From the NCBI GenBank assembly GCA_034620365.1, contig JAQGEQ010000322.1, positions 310,001-374,000 of the forward strand: DNA of 64,000 bases. Reading direction: 5' to 3'. This DNA comes from Pegea sp. RAD2-039. Lineage: Eukaryota > Chordata > Thaliacea > Salpida > Salpidae. Positions 40,197 through 55,500 of the stretch are shown here, one piece after another (position 1 is the first letter of the stretch; every line of letters begins with the position of its first letter). A program made the translations under genes and the position numbers. The notes below the pieces were generated by a model that worked only from the letters and a program-made list of their open reading frames with translations, was not told the origin of the DNA and ran no database searches.

Positions 40197-43100
40197 AGGT
40201 ATACATCTAAAGCGCTAGGGATAAGACTAATTAGTGCTAATCGTAATCTGTACAATATGTGATGTTTTTTTGCTTTAGACTCGGTTATTTATTTGGGGAG
40301 GTTGTATAGTATATTTCAACTGTATAACAAATGAGTATTTTACCGCATACGTAAATGTTGTTAGAACACAACTACTACTAAAAAGTTTATAGATTATTAA
40401 TATTTAAAACTTACAGTGAAATTATTTTCATCTTAATGATACAATATGATGATATAAATATACAATTTTTGTTACAATTCGATATTAATTAACAATTTTC
40501 TTGACTAAATATATTTTACTTTTATTTTAAGAAAATTTAATTTAAAGCCTTTAACAATATTTAGAGATGATACGATTATTAAATTATTTCTGCTTCAGAT
40601 TATTGTTGTTAGTCACCTCTACTGTTTGTTCTATTGTGAATTTATTTATTCGTAGTAGTAATTTTCAAAATTCTAACAAATTTAATTTATACGATTATAT
40701 AACAATTTTTAGAAATACTTTTAAGTACTAGTTATTTACTAATTCTAATGTGCAATTGAATAAGTTGCAATGATAATAACTTTTTAAAATAGCTTTATCA
40801 AAATGTAAAGGCGACTAGAAACAACGGTAAGTAACAATTAGCCACAGTCAGCTACAGAATGAACTAGATTATACTGTTACCATATTCAAATATACTGTAC
40901 CAATTTAGAACACATTTTATAATTATTTTCAAATCTTTTGTTCTCATTAAAGTTAGAAATGATAAAACATATACCCATTTATATTACCACAGAAAATAAT
41001 CTCCAATAATCTTTAACACGTGACTTTGAACGCAACAAAATTACACATTTTATTGTAATGTCATCTTGCTATAAAAATTGATTTTATAACTATTTGTATC
41101 AAACGTTACTTCAAAAAGACTAAAATAAAAAACAACTAATAAAAGTGTCTGTTAAAGCCACATATTATCTAATACTTTTTGCAAAACTCAGCGCTATTAA
41201 ATTTTTGCAAAATAATTCTTTTTTATAGCCTATGTTAGCCAATTTTTCTTGAAAATTTTATTAAAAATACAAATAATTTATCAAGTTTAAAAATAAAGTT
41301 TTCAAGGATATTTCTTATGGGCAAACTATTTGTTTTCAATGTAATTTTTAATTTATATATCATTGTTAACTTTAACGCAGAAGGCTCATCTAGTTCGAAG
41401 GAGGCCTATATTTCTAATATCTGTTAGCCACGCATTCAGATATTGAATAGTAGAAATTTAATTAATTACATTCCCAGGTGCTATAATCAGTTTAAAAAGC
41501 TTTAATATTTTTTGTAGACCAAAACTAAATCAAGTAGAGTTATAAACGAAGCTTTCATAGTTTGTAGCTTTATAGTTTCTGTAAAAACTAAGAACTGATA
41601 GAGATTTACTTGTTGTAAGATAGATGGTACATCGAACTATTTTTATGTATAGCTGTATTTATTATTAGAGTTGTTTTATTGACGGAAAACTATTTTTTTC
41701 TCATATATAAAGATTTGTAATTAGTGCACATGTTAAAAAAAGATGTTGATTTATTGGTTTTTTTGAGTATGTTGTGCTTTTACTTTTATTTTATAAATGA
41801 AAAATTTACATTTTAGAGTTTTGTAGGAAATTAGGTAGCATCAGTTGATATTTGTTATGTGCCACTTATAATTTTCAAGTTTATAACATGGAGAAAGCAA
41901 ACAAAATCCTGATTATTTTTTAATGTGCTTTTTTAAAATATAATAATTTCTCTTGTTGCTCATATAATCAATTTAAAAAACGTGATATCTTATTGAGAAT
42001 AACAATTTTGTAAAAAAACTTATTTTTTAAATTTACTTTCCAACTTTAATTAAGTGAACTTTTTAAATAAAACTTATATTTCTCTCTGGCACTTCTATTT
42101 TTCGTTTTAATATTTAAAACTTCCAACACTTTAAAATGTAGTCATATATTAAAGAACTAAAAGTTTTTTTAAATGTTTTTTTTTACTGTAAAACAATTTA
42201 TTATAATCTTGATAATAAATAGTATTATGCTGGGCTTCTAATTTAGTATATAGATTATTTGGTGCCTGATTGACCACTGAATTATATAAATGATTTTTAA
42301 ATCATATAAAATAAACCATTTAAAACTTTTTCTGCTCTATCAAATTAAAAAGTTGTCAGTTGTTGTTTTTATTTTTTCAACTATGCTTAATATTCTATAT
42401 TAATATATTTCTGTAAATATTTCATCATGATAAACATTTTAAATTATAGTTTAGAAACTGTTAGCATATATAAATTTAGTTTACTATCTTATTAAGTCAG
42501 AATAAATGTGTTCAAATAATTTTTAGAAGCTTTTTGTAAAATTTATGTTGATAATTAAATGTTTTTATTAAAACTTTGGAAAAACATCTATAACTATACA
42601 TAAAATCATGTTTTTTAATATATTTTTTTAGTTTTCAACAAAAGTTAAAATGTCATGAAGTTAATTAGTAATGTTATTTGTGTTTTTTTTACATGCTTTT
42701 TTGTTCACTTATTTATTATTGTAAAAATGAGTAAGATGTAATATAATTTTTTGTAACTATTTTTGGAATAAATGACTTATGATTATACTTAACTAAAATC
42801 ACCGTTTTAATGCCATTGGCAACATTTAATAAAATCATATGAACTTGTGTTTGCATTATTTTGATATTATTTATTAGTAGGTATCTAGTAAATATAAGTT
42901 TAATAGAATAATTTTGTGAAACTCTTAGTTGATAATCTTCTATAATTAAGTTGGTAGATTATCATTTTATTATCTAAACTGAACTTTTATTAAATAAATG
43001 AATATTATACTCAGTTAGTTATTTTTATAATCTATATTTTGTAGCTATTTGTTCTGATGTAGTAAAACTCATTATTATTTTGAATAAAATAAATAGAATA

Positions 43101-43588
43101 TTTGTTGATCAAATGCTTCATGATTACAGTAAATTTCTTATCAATTCTTTCTCACTATTTATATATTTTAGTCACTCCTTTAAAATGTTATAAGTCACTT
43201 GAATAAGTTTATAATACATAAACTGATTAAATTTTGTTCTGTAGCATTTATCTGAACAAAATTTAACTGTCTTAAAGTTATTATAAAATAATGAAGTTCC
43301 ATGTTTTATATTTATTTAACAAATTATTTGTTTACCTAACTATCAGCAAACTGATAAAAAATTATCAGTAAAAAATATTGAATAAATATTCTATGAATTT
43401 AGTATAACAACTATATATATTATTAATTAATACACTAGAGATAATGTTTCTAGATTTTTTATGAATCTTTTTTAAACATAAGCCTAAAATTTATTTAAAT
43501 ATCTTTAACCATTATAACTAATTTTTTATATAGAGAATAACTGATAACATTGTGGTAACAGTTTTATTTAACTTTCTTTAATAAAATT
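40197..43588. other. AT-rich intergenic region upstream of ANKHD1
   Basis: About 3.4 kb of highly AT-rich DNA with no supported gene. It would include the ANKHD1 promoter and 5' UTR, but no specific element is recognisable. Confidence 0.5.
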
Positions 43589-46500
43589 ATGTCACTATCA
43601 GACGATGAGGATAACACAGAGGTGAGAATATTTGCTATTTTAACTTATGTTTTATTCTATTTTTTAAACATTGGCAAACTTTACATTTTTTAATATAAAT
43701 TTTTGAGTAACTTGTCAAGAATTATAAAGTCAAGTTAAAAGGTTGATAAAGATAGATGTAGCTATCATCTTGACTTATAAAAACAGTCAGTTAACTTCAC
43801 TCAGCCAATGAAGATGAACTTCATATTAACATAATCTTGCACTTATTGATTAATATTTTTAGGAAGTTTCAAATTATTTCCAGTAAATCATTCACAGGAA
43901 AATTTTTCTAAATAGATTTGTCAATAATTTTTCTTTGTATTTATGGTTTCTTTGTTTGTATTAACCATAAACATAGCTAAGTTTTTGAGTTTATTTATAT
44001 TTCAACATCAATATACAAAAGTATTTATTTCTATCAAACTTTTATATGTTTTTATTAAATTGAGTCCTCTGATATTTCAGTTTTTATTCTTTTAATTTGA
44101 TTATAAATACTAATTGAAATATACTTTAGAGCTTGTAAGATTATATTTCAATCCAATTTACATTTTTTTAGATTGATCCTATAATTTCTGCTTTAAGAGA
44201 TAAAGCAAGATCTGGGAACGGAACCGCAATTTTTTCAAGAATTCAAAACCTAAAAGGAAACGAATCGAAAGACGGAGCATCCTCAAGTACCAACGGTATT
44301 GAGCGGCAAGCTGAAATTCAAGCCCTTATAGAAGCTGCGGGTTCATTAATTTTTTAGTTTTTTTCTAGTGGATTATTCATATTTCTTATTGAATGTTTGA
44401 AATGAGTAAAAGAATAATTCAATCTTTATGTTTTTTATAAGGTATTGGAACTTTTTCCACCTCCGACGGCAAAAAAATTACTGACCCAGGAGTCTTACAT
44501 CGGATATGTTCATCTGTTTCAGGCTTAGAAGAAGCAGCATCTAAATCCAGAGTTGAACCCCAGACCTCCGAGTCCAGCCAAGACCGGTACTTCAAACCAA
44601 CCAATCAAATTACTTTTTCCTTTTCTAATTCCAATCCGATATTCACCAACTTCTTTGCAGAACATTAGTGGATGCCTGTAATAAGCGAGATGTTAGCGCA
44701 GTTAAAAGCCTACTAGCCTCTGGATGGAGTGCTAATGAAGCTACTGATGATGGTGAAAGCCTCTTATCTTTAGCTTGTTCATCTGGCCAGTACGAGCTAG
44801 TAGAAGTGAATATATATTTTATTTATTATTTCTAACTAATTACATTTCTTATTTTCTGCTGAAAGTTTAGAGATTAGAGTTTCTAGTTGTTTTTTTAGCT
44901 TTTTTAATTACTTTTAGTCTATTTATTTATGAACGTGAACAAATTCTGATAAAAATAAATGAAGATATTTTCTAATTCAAATATTCTTACTTATTCTTAT
45001 GCTGTGGTGGGGAGTCGTTTATTTACTGAGTTTATACAAATTGCTCACTGCTTTTATGCTTTTCAAAAGTGCTTCAAAACCTCCTTAAACGCTTTATCAG
45101 TTTTTTAAATCTAATAACTGTGCTGAAATGACAACTTAACTAAAAAAACGACATCAAAATACTCTTATCATATTTTCCGTAGCTTTTTATTTGGTGATTT
45201 TCTTGAAATGTCTTTCAACTATTACAACCACAAAGCTTGCCCCTTAGTGCCACTTCACAGCCTTGCATGACTTCAAACCACATACCTACCTGCCTTCCTG
45301 CATGTATATTGCTGAAATTAACTTGGATTTGAGTTGCTTCATCACCCAGAACTTCTATCGTCTGTAATAGGCTTTATTTTATATAGGTTTTGCTTTGTAT
45401 ACCTCCATTTGCTGATGAGAGCAAATACCTTACTTCACCTACTGGCAAGGATCTCCGAAAAAAACTCACCGCAGATTATTTAGAACTTCTTAAGTCTCAA
45501 CTAACACAGGCACTTCTTTCTTTGCTTTCAACTTATTTTTCTTCTACCAACAAAATTCCTTTTAATTGTAAATAAAACTGAAAACCCAAGTTGATAGGAG
45601 GCAAACAATTTTATGTAAATTGTTTACCTTTAAAACATATGGCGACCATAACTTCAAACCCCACATGAACGTCATGCTTGATCTAACCCGATCTCATTTG
45701 CATAGGTGCTGTTACAGCATAATGCAAATGTTGAAGACTGTGGAACAAAAGGTGAATGTACCCCGTTGATGGAAGCTGCTTCTGGTGGTTACGGAAGTGT
45801 TGTTCAATTGCTATTACGTCATAATGCTGACGTCAACGCCACCTCAAGTACCGGTATGTATGTCCAAGTGTCCAGCTACTGTTAGTTGACGGTTTACTGT
45901 CCAGGAAACACCGCACTTACCTACGCTTGTTGTGGTGGTTTTGTCGATGTTGTTAAGATTCTAATCGACGCCGGAGCCGATCTTGAAAGCCATAATGAAA
46001 ATGGACATACACCTTTGATGGAGGCGTCCTCGGGTGGCCATGTCAACGTTGCTGCCCTTTTACTTGATAAAGGGGCAGGGATTAACACCTCATCTACTGA
46101 ATTTAAAGAGTCTGCCTTAACCCTTGCCTGTTATAAAGGTTTGTTGCATCTACTTTTGAAGTTTATGCTTGATGGTATCACTTAATGATTCTTTTCTTAA
46201 AAATCTTTTTGTACATTTTTTAAATTGACATCAGCTGATTTTAAACAAATTTCTCAAACCATCGACTACTTATTTATAGAAACTTTTTATTGTTTATCTT
46301 TTCACAAGCTGATAACTTGCTATTTTTTTTCTAATTAATTGTGTTTACTAACACCTTAAAGTTTATTTTTGATTTATAACTTGAGGGCTTGTAACAATTG
46401 CAACAATCTAATAATAGTTTCAACAAATATATCTTTTTTAAACTTTACTGCTAGCTAATAATCTACTTAAAAATATTCAATTAAGCAACACTAATGCTAA

Positions 46501-49500
46501 TGATCGAAAGTTTGATTAAGAAAAGTTTAAAGCATCAAATTTGTAAGTTTATATCTATGTGTAGTTTTAAATAATATATTGCTCTTCAAATGACATCATT
46601 ATTATTGTCTATTTTCTTATTTTCATTTTTAAAGTAATTAGGATAAAATTTGCCGACTAAATCAACTTTTACAGATCTTCAATACAAGTTATTAAAAGTC
46701 TTTAGTTGAAGAGTTGATCTATAAAAAATCTCTTTCTAGTTTTGTACTTTGTACTATATGTAGAAAAACATTTTTAGAAATCTACTAAATACTTGATTGC
46801 CATCTCTTACTTATCATTTACTTTTGTTTGAAATCAAACCATCTACTGGTTTTCATCGAAGTCTTATCGTCAACTCTCTACAAATTTCTAACAATTAATC
46901 TTCATCTAATTGATATTGAATTGAAGATCAAGTTTTATAATAGAAGTTTGAAATTAAATATTTAAACGACATAAAAAGTGTATTTCTTCCAACAACATCA
47001 CCTTATATACGTCAATATTTTCATTTCTTCACCTGATCAAACTGTATAAATTCCAGGGCATCTTCCTATGGTCAAGTACCTGTTAAGAGCCGGCGCTGAC
47101 CAAGAACACAAAACTGATGAAATGCACACAGCCCTAATGGAGGCTTCCATGGTCAGTTCATCGCTCCTGTCCACCATACTGTGGTTAACTGTGGTCTGTT
47201 TCACAGGATGGTCACGTTGATGTTGCCAAACTACTACTGGACTCCGGGGCACAAGTTAACATGCCTGCGGACAGTTTTGAATCTCCTTTGACGTTAGCTG
47301 CTTGTGGTGGTCATGTCGAGTTGGCTCAACTGCTAATTGCACGAGGTGCCGCGCTAGAAGAAGTTAATGATGAAGGATACACCGCTATTATGGAAGCCTC
47401 TAGAGAGGGCCATGAAGAAATGGTCTCCTTGTTGCTGTCCAAAGGTCAGAGGTCCCTGAACACTTGTCTGGGTTGCTTACTTTAGTATTTGAAGGTTGTA
47501 ATGTAAACGCTAAGACGGAAGAGACGCAGGAAACTGCTTTAACATTGGCATGTTGTGGAGGGTTTTTAGAAGTTGTTGAGTTGTTGGTAGATGGTGGTGC
47601 CGATATTGAGTTAGGTTCTTCAACTCCACTGATGGAATCCTCACAAGAGGGTCAATTAGAAGTTGTGAAATATTTAATCGGCAGAGGTAAGATCATGATG
47701 ATGAGCGACAGGCGGTGATGACGTGGTGTTTCAGGTGCTGACGTAAAAGCGACAACAAAAAGTGAAGATACCGCACTCCATTTCGCTTGTGAGCAAGGAC
47801 ACACTGATATTGCTGAAGTATTATTGTCACGAGGTGCAGATATTGAAGCAAAAACAGAATGTGGTCGCACACCTTTAATGAAGGCTTCTCGCGCTGGTCA
47901 TCTCTGCGCTGTTCAGTACCTTATAGGACGAGGTAGATGATCACGTGACTGATTCTAATACTAATGCGTTGTGATTCAGGTGCAAATGTAAACCACGTGA
48001 CAAACAGCAACGATCATTCAGTCTTATCACTAGCTTGTGCTTTTGGTCATACGAATGTTGTAGAAACCCTTCTATGTCAGGGGGCTGATCCCCTTTATAA
48101 GGTTTTATCTTTAAAAATTTATTTTTATCACGTGATTAATCTGTAATCAGTAGACTGATAAGCTTTAAGTGTTTGTTTAAAATGTGGTTCTTTAAAAAGT
48201 GTTTAAGTTGGTGACCAACAAGTCACTTGATCCTCATCACTTGTAGATCGTCTCCTTTCACAGAATCTTTTCTATTTCAGTTGAAAGATGATTCCAATAT
48301 GTTGATAGAAGCATCTCGAAACGGTCACGTGTCAGTAGTCAGATTACTTCTGGAGTTTCCTGAAAACTATGTGGCGGTAACCCCCGAAAATCAACAGGTA
48401 ACCAACAACAACCAATCACATTTGTAACAACTCCTTCAACAGTCTGATGGAATCCTCCATTCATCTTGTGATGAGCATGAAGATCAACTAAACAATCTTT
48501 CTCCTGGATTCCAACTAGATTCAAATAGTTGTGGGGAACAAGTAGATCCACAATTCACTCCCCAAGCAGATGGATGCGAAGAGGTGTTCCTGGAACATAT
48601 GTCTGAACAAGGTAAGTGAAATTCCATTTGATTACATGCTAGATACTATCTCACTTCTGTAATTATTGTCAACTTATTTTTGAATTCCAAACCAAGTTTC
48701 TATGTTAGCTGCTGAGGTCGTCAACCGACTCATCCGTCATGGAAGCGTGTTAACTCAAACAGCAGAAGGGTATCTTCCACCAGCAGCAAAAGAAGAAGTT
48801 GAAAGTGACATCACTCTCCAAATAGAAAACTTCTTGAAAACAATGGCGAAAGATCCAAATGGTCAGTTGGCATGGAGACTTGAGATCAATTGAATCTTGT
48901 GTTCGTTCGTTGAACTAAATACTTTGAATGCGTTTTGTTTTCTATTTTATTTAGTTGTTCTTGCTCTTGTTGAAGGCAACTGTAAAGAGTTGGAATCTCG
49001 AGTGATGAAAGCGGTCGAGAAACAGTTCTACGCTTTATATGGAGATCGATCACCGGTAATAAAAACTCCTCACTAAATTGAAAATAAAATCTTCCTAATA
49101 TCTTGATGATGCTAGTGATGTAAATTCCCGGTTAATTAGAATGTAGTTTTCTGATGTCTCTAAATTTTTAATTCTTTAATTAGGAGCTAATGAGGAAAAT
49201 TCTCGATGAGAAAAATAAAGAATATGAAAACCGTGGTGGGTTTACTTTCACGCTTATCATTTTTACGTTTAATTTCTCATAAAAGTTATTTATAATTGTC
49301 TCATTCAACTAATTATGACTTATCTAACGAATTGTTGCTGCTATTTATCAGGTAACCCTGATGGTGGTGACCAGGGTTTTCTTCCAGTTGAAGTAAGTTT
49401 TTATTTAATTGTAGGATGTTTTTGTGGCTTCAACTACTTCAATTATATCATTTAATTGAACGTTCTACAGACCGCTACTCCACCAACAGCCTCCTATACC

Positions 49501-52500
49501 TCAAGTGAAGAGAAATTAGGTGAGGATAAATAGTTTTGTTTTTCCACGATTACAAACACTCTGTATAAAAAGTTTACTTTTTTTTGTGACATCTGTTTTT
49601 TTTTTCAGTTAACTTGGTCGAGCTGAAAGCAAATTCAAAACATGTTGGTATTTTCAACGTTCTGTCTTCCACTTTACAAACTTATTGTTTTTATGCTAGG
49701 TTGGAAATGGAGACCATTTTGAACCAAACCCAAGTTTTCATGTCATCAACAATGGTGGGTACTTTTGATAAATACCAACAAATTATTTAACTCACAAATC
49801 TAGTTGATTACTGCTACTGTTGCAAGTAAAATTAATCCTAATGAAATGAGAAAAGTCCTTTTTAAGTTTGCTCATCTTCACAAATAGCTCAGTTGATATA
49901 ATTTCAGTTCACTTAGATTGTTTAGTAGAAAATATTTCACTAAATTTGTGCAATCTCACACAGACTTGATTTAATTGATATTTCAACAAATTCTTGATGA
50001 TTAGTTAGTAGACAAGATTTGAAGATAGATGTAAATTTGATGAGACATATTTGTGTAGGTACTTCTGGTGGCTGTGTTTCACAAGCTCAAACTGAAAATG
50101 ACACGGATTATTGTCAATGCAACAAATTGACTTGTACAAATTCACCTGGTAAAGGTAGTTGAGTCTTAGTGTAGTGTTGTGAAACCAGCTTTGAGGGCAT
50201 TTACATCATTAGGAGGCAATTGAGATCTTCTTATTAATTTATTTATTTGTTTAGAAAATGAAGACATAGTTGCATCATCTTCTGAATCTTCATCTCGACT
50301 TCTTGTTCCTAATTATCGTCAACCTGATGTAGATGCTTGTACCGAATCTAACCATGATACTCCTCTTACCCTAGCATGTGCTGGTGGTCACGAAAACCTG
50401 GTCGATTTATTATTGTTAAAAGGAGCAAATATTGCACACCGGGATAAGAAAGGTCATTTGATTATTTCAAAAGACTTCCTCATCTAATCATCTCAACCAG
50501 GCTTCACACCCCTTATTCTGGCGGCAACTGCGGGTCACGTGATCGTTGTTCAAGCGCTACTAGAGGTACACGCTGATATCGAGGCCCAGTCCGAACGAAC
50601 TAAGGACACTCCCTTGTCATTGGCTTGTTCTGGTGGCAGAGTTGTAAGTTGGTTGTTATAGTGACAGCCATCAGCAGTCAACTTGTAAATTTAGGATGTA
50701 GTCGAAGTCTTACTTCAACACGGAGCTAATAAGGAACACAGGAACGTTTCCGATTACACTCCCTTATCTCTAGCGGCATCTGGTGGTTATGTTGTTATCA
50801 TCAGACTTCTACTTACTCATGGTGCTGAGATCAACTCTAGGTGAGAGCATCGAATGATCTGAGGTGACAAACAAGTAAATTATGTTGGTGTAGAACTGGA
50901 AGTAAACTCGGCATATCTCCTCTTATGTTAGCTGCTATGAACGGTCATGCCCAAGCTGTCCTCTTACTCCTGGACATGGGAGCAGATATCAATGCCCAAG
51001 TACATTATTTGAGGTCCACCTTGTGTTGATGGTGACCACGTGTCTGTTTACAGATTGAGACCAATCGCAACACAGCATTGACGCTTGCATGTTTTCAAGG
51101 ACGGCATGAAGTCGTCAGTTTGTTAGTTGATCGGAAAGCAAATGTAGAGCATCGTGCTAAAACCGGACTCACCCCATTAATGGAGGCTGCTTCAGGCGGT
51201 TATGCTGAAGTTGGTCGAGTCCTATTGGACAAAAATGCTGACCCCAATGCTGCCCCAGTACCTTCATCTCGTGACACTGCTTTAACTATTGCGGCAGATA
51301 AGGGTCATTTCCGGTTTTGTGACCTCATACTGACGCGGTAAGTTGCATATTGACTCAAAGTCGTCATCGCCACCTGGTGGTTGGTTACAGAGGGGCGCAA
51401 GTTGAGGTCCGTAATAAAAAAGGGAACACGTCGTTGTGGTTGGCGTGTAATGGTGGACACCATGAAGTGGTCAAGTTGTTGGTCAATAAGGGGGCAGATG
51501 TAAACGCGGCGGACAATCGAAACGTGACCCCTTTAATGGCAGCGTTCAGAAAAGGCCACATACAGGTGATAAGTCCTCATACTTGCCACATTTACTTCAT
51601 CGGTTTGTTTGTGAGCAGGTGGTCCGGTTCCTGGCAAATGTTGTGTCACAATTTCCTTCGGAAAACGAATGTGAGAGGTTTATTGCGAGTGTGAGTTCGG
51701 AAAAGGACCAGGAATTGAGGAATTTGTTGCAACAATGTAAAGAATGTATCGAACAGTCAAAAGCTCGTCAAGCTGAAGCTGCTAATAAGTTTGCTGCAAA
51801 TCTACTAAAAGAAATTGACCGTGAACAAGTCAGTTGATGATGTGATGATCTGTTGGTATTAATTTGATGTTTTAAAGGTGAATGAACAACGAAAGAAGGC
51901 GAAACAAGCGAAAAAACGCGAGAAGAAAAAGTTGAGAAAGAAGAAGAAGATCGCGAAAAAAAGTGAAGAAGAAAACAAGAAAGGTTAGCAGCTCCTCAAA
52001 CACCTCGTCAATTACCACGTCATGTGCTTACACAGATAGTGAAGTTGGTGTAGAAGATGTTGAAGAAAATATTGCTGAAAGTAGTCAAGTAAATTCAGAT
52101 CAAGTTAGTGAAGATGTCGCTGATAGTGCTTCGCGTCTTGTTGCTACTGACAACGACGAAACGCCATCTTCATCTCCATCTACTCGCACGAGTAAGTTGT
52201 TCGTTGATGACGTCATAACCACGCGATGACGTCATTTCTATAGAAAAAGAACGTCTACCGACTCCTCCAATAGAAGACATCATTGCAGCAGCTCCTCCAC
52301 CAAAGACACCTCCTCCACCAAGGACACCCCCTCTTAGATATGAGAAACCTCCCAGAGTAGCCAAGTCTCCTGTTTCTAGGGCACTCGTCAAAAAACTCGA
52401 TGAAAGTCTTCGATCTTTACGTCTCGAATCCAAACCTGTTGACGTCATCACCAGGTTAGTTGTTGAAGCTTCTATTTCAGTTGATGACGTCATACATCAG

Positions 52501-55500
52501 TAGAACGGAAGTTTCAAAATCGAACTCGCGAGTATCATCCACCTCTTTATCGGCATCTACGCGTCTCACTCCTTCGCGATCCATCCAGAGTCCCAGCAAA
52601 CGGAACCAGCGTCGCGAAGAAGGTTGGAAAGAAGTTGCCGCTAAAAAATGCTCGTCGAACGGGTAAGTTGAGTGGTAGTGACGTCACACAGCTAACGCGA
52701 GATTTGATTGTTAGATTAAAGTTATTCGTCAACTCGCGACTCGTGTCACGTTTGATTGGTCGCGCCGGATGTAACATTAACGCGATTCGAGAAGCGACTG
52801 GCGCTCATATCGATATCGACAAGCAACGAAAAGGAAGTACCGAGCGAACTGTCACTATCAAGTAATAGCGAGTTGGTTGCCGTGGTAACCATCGATTAAA
52901 CGCGCGATGTTAAACAGGGGTAGTGTGGAGTCACAAAACCACGCGTATAACCTCATCACAACCATTATCAGAGAAGACGGCTGCGACCAAGATGTTCAAT
53001 CAATCATCACGAGAAGCTTAGCGATGAATCAATTAAATGAGAGACCAAAAAATCAACAGAAACCATCAACTCACGTCCAAGTCATCGCCGCCCCAATCCC
53101 AACTAAATCAGCGTGGAAAGTGCCCCCTGCAACCTCCTCTAAATCTGTAATCCTAATTTGTTGTCGTGTCATTTGTTGGGGATTATTTAAAAACGAGCAT
53201 TTTGTTGTAGATTGCACCTTGGGTGATGTCATCATCTTCATCTTCTTCTAATCGTAATATAACAACTCCTTCAGTTGTTTATACAAACAGCAGTTTGAAA
53301 ACTCATACTTTTGAACCACTAGCGCCACCTACCGGTTAGTATCAACTACATCATCATCTCATCATTAAAATATTTGTTACAGAGACAAAAACAAGTGAAA
53401 AAATTGTAGTTAACAAAGAAGACACATCAAGAAAACTGTTATCTGTCGATAGTTCTTCTGATAATGTTTCTGAAACTACATCAATTGGTTACGACCAACC
53501 ATCACCATCTGAAACCATTTTATCATCACCTATTACAACACCAGATCATCCACCAAACTCTTTAAACCAACCAACAGTGATATTACCGAGTTCAGCTACC
53601 ACTATTTCGCACAATATTTTTACCAAACCAACAAAATCACCAGAAAAACCAGTACACACAGTTGCACCTATGATTTCAAGCAAAAACTTGGTCCGTTTGT
53701 CCTCTGTGTCAACGCACACACCTACAACATACTCCATGTGTGTCACTCTATCAGGCAGTGATGATACAAGTCCTTGTATCTCATCTTCATCTCTGCTTCG
53801 TTCAAATGATGATGTCTTGTCAAAAACTCATCAAATCCCACTGTTACCATCTTCACTTAAACCTACTGATGTTAATCCGTCAGCTAGTAACCCTATCATC
53901 GCTAATCTGACAAATGCTTGTCCTCAATTTGATACAAGGAAAATCGAAGCAGAGAACGACTCGCGAAACGCTTCGTTTGATAATCTCACCAAAGTCGAAG
54001 TAAACAACAAAATGGCGTCGCGATCGATGAATCGTTTCATTACTGATGTCCATTCGAGTGAGTATTGAGAATTAGCCGACTTTTTGCTTTTATTTTCCCG
54101 CTGAATTTGTAGCTGGCTTCCCTACAATTGATGTGCCGACGACAACGAATGAAAGTAAGTTTGGAAATTTCTATCCGAACAGTAACCAGCTTTGTTGGAG
54201 TAATATGAATACTATCAGTCGAGGTAAGTTCACTGAAGCGGAACACGTTGATTTGTAAAATGATTTGTGAATGATTCAGACACAATTGCATCTGATTCAC
54301 AAACTTCTGAAAGTAGTGAGAATGAACCAAAGCCTCAAATGAAACCAATTGGAAATGTTAGTGGACACCATATTTGACGTATTTCTATTTTTTCATCTTC
54401 TACTTCTTAGGAACGTCGTCAGAATATCAAGATCTCAGCTGCCACCTCTACACCAACGTCAATGGTACGAAATCCCATATGGCCCAGTTATGAACCAGTG
54501 AGTGCCTGGTCACCGGACACGCAAACCAACAACAACCAAACCGCACGTCCAACGTCCACACTTTCACAATCACAAGTAAGTTTTCTACAAAATCTCTGAA
54601 ATTGATGAAAACCAAACAACAAATTGCTAATCAGATAATGTTAGCTGATGTGTTACGTAACCAAATACCACCTCAGAACAATGATTGTCGTAATTATCTG
54701 CCAAAACATTCTGTGGAAATGAACTTCTCTCCATCACAAAGTAATTATGGCCCAATTGGAAGTGGACTGGGTCGTGGTAATCGAAATAGTTTGATTCATC
54801 ACAAGCAATTAAACCATCATACATCGAATGTATTACCAATTAACAACCAGTACAACCACCAGTACCGTGCTCCACCACCAGCTGGTTACACGCTGCCTGT
54901 GAGTAGTCACGTGCTTGCTTTTTCAACCAATCAATCGTCGATTTACAGATCACACAACATCGAGAACAAACCAGCAACGCTGTTCATAAAATGCTTTCCT
55001 ACCCCATGCCCCCTCAAACTATCTCCCAGATGCAACGATACCCTACTCCACCTTCGTATGAATACAGCAACGATCATTTCTCACAATATAACCTCTCCAA
55101 AAATACAGCAAATCCGTCTAGTAGTAACGATGTAAACTGGCAACAACGAGCTAATTATTCCCGTAATAAGATGCTTCCACATCAAACAGTAAGTATCAAT
55201 CTGTAATCATCAATTATTTATGTAAGATTTTCAGGAAATGATGCCAGCTAGTATTTATCCGAAGATGCAAAACCCTCCTAATGGAAGTGGTGCACGAGGA
55301 AGCCAACCACCTTACAACCAGCTTGAAAGTTACCCGCCTCTTTCTCAAGACACTAATCTCTTCCCTGGTCAGTCAAACACCAGCTACGTGTCGCGTGAAA
55401 ATCCAATATTACCACCCCCGTCTCATTGTAATGATAATGAAATGTATATGCGAAGTGGTACAGGCAACGCAGCTCCTAACCAGGTGAATAACATGTGGAG

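Noticed and set aside
54627-54839. Minus-strand open frame in the ANKHD1 tail
   Set aside because: Antisense of exon 40. Plus-strand phase continuity over 44 exons supports the sense reading.
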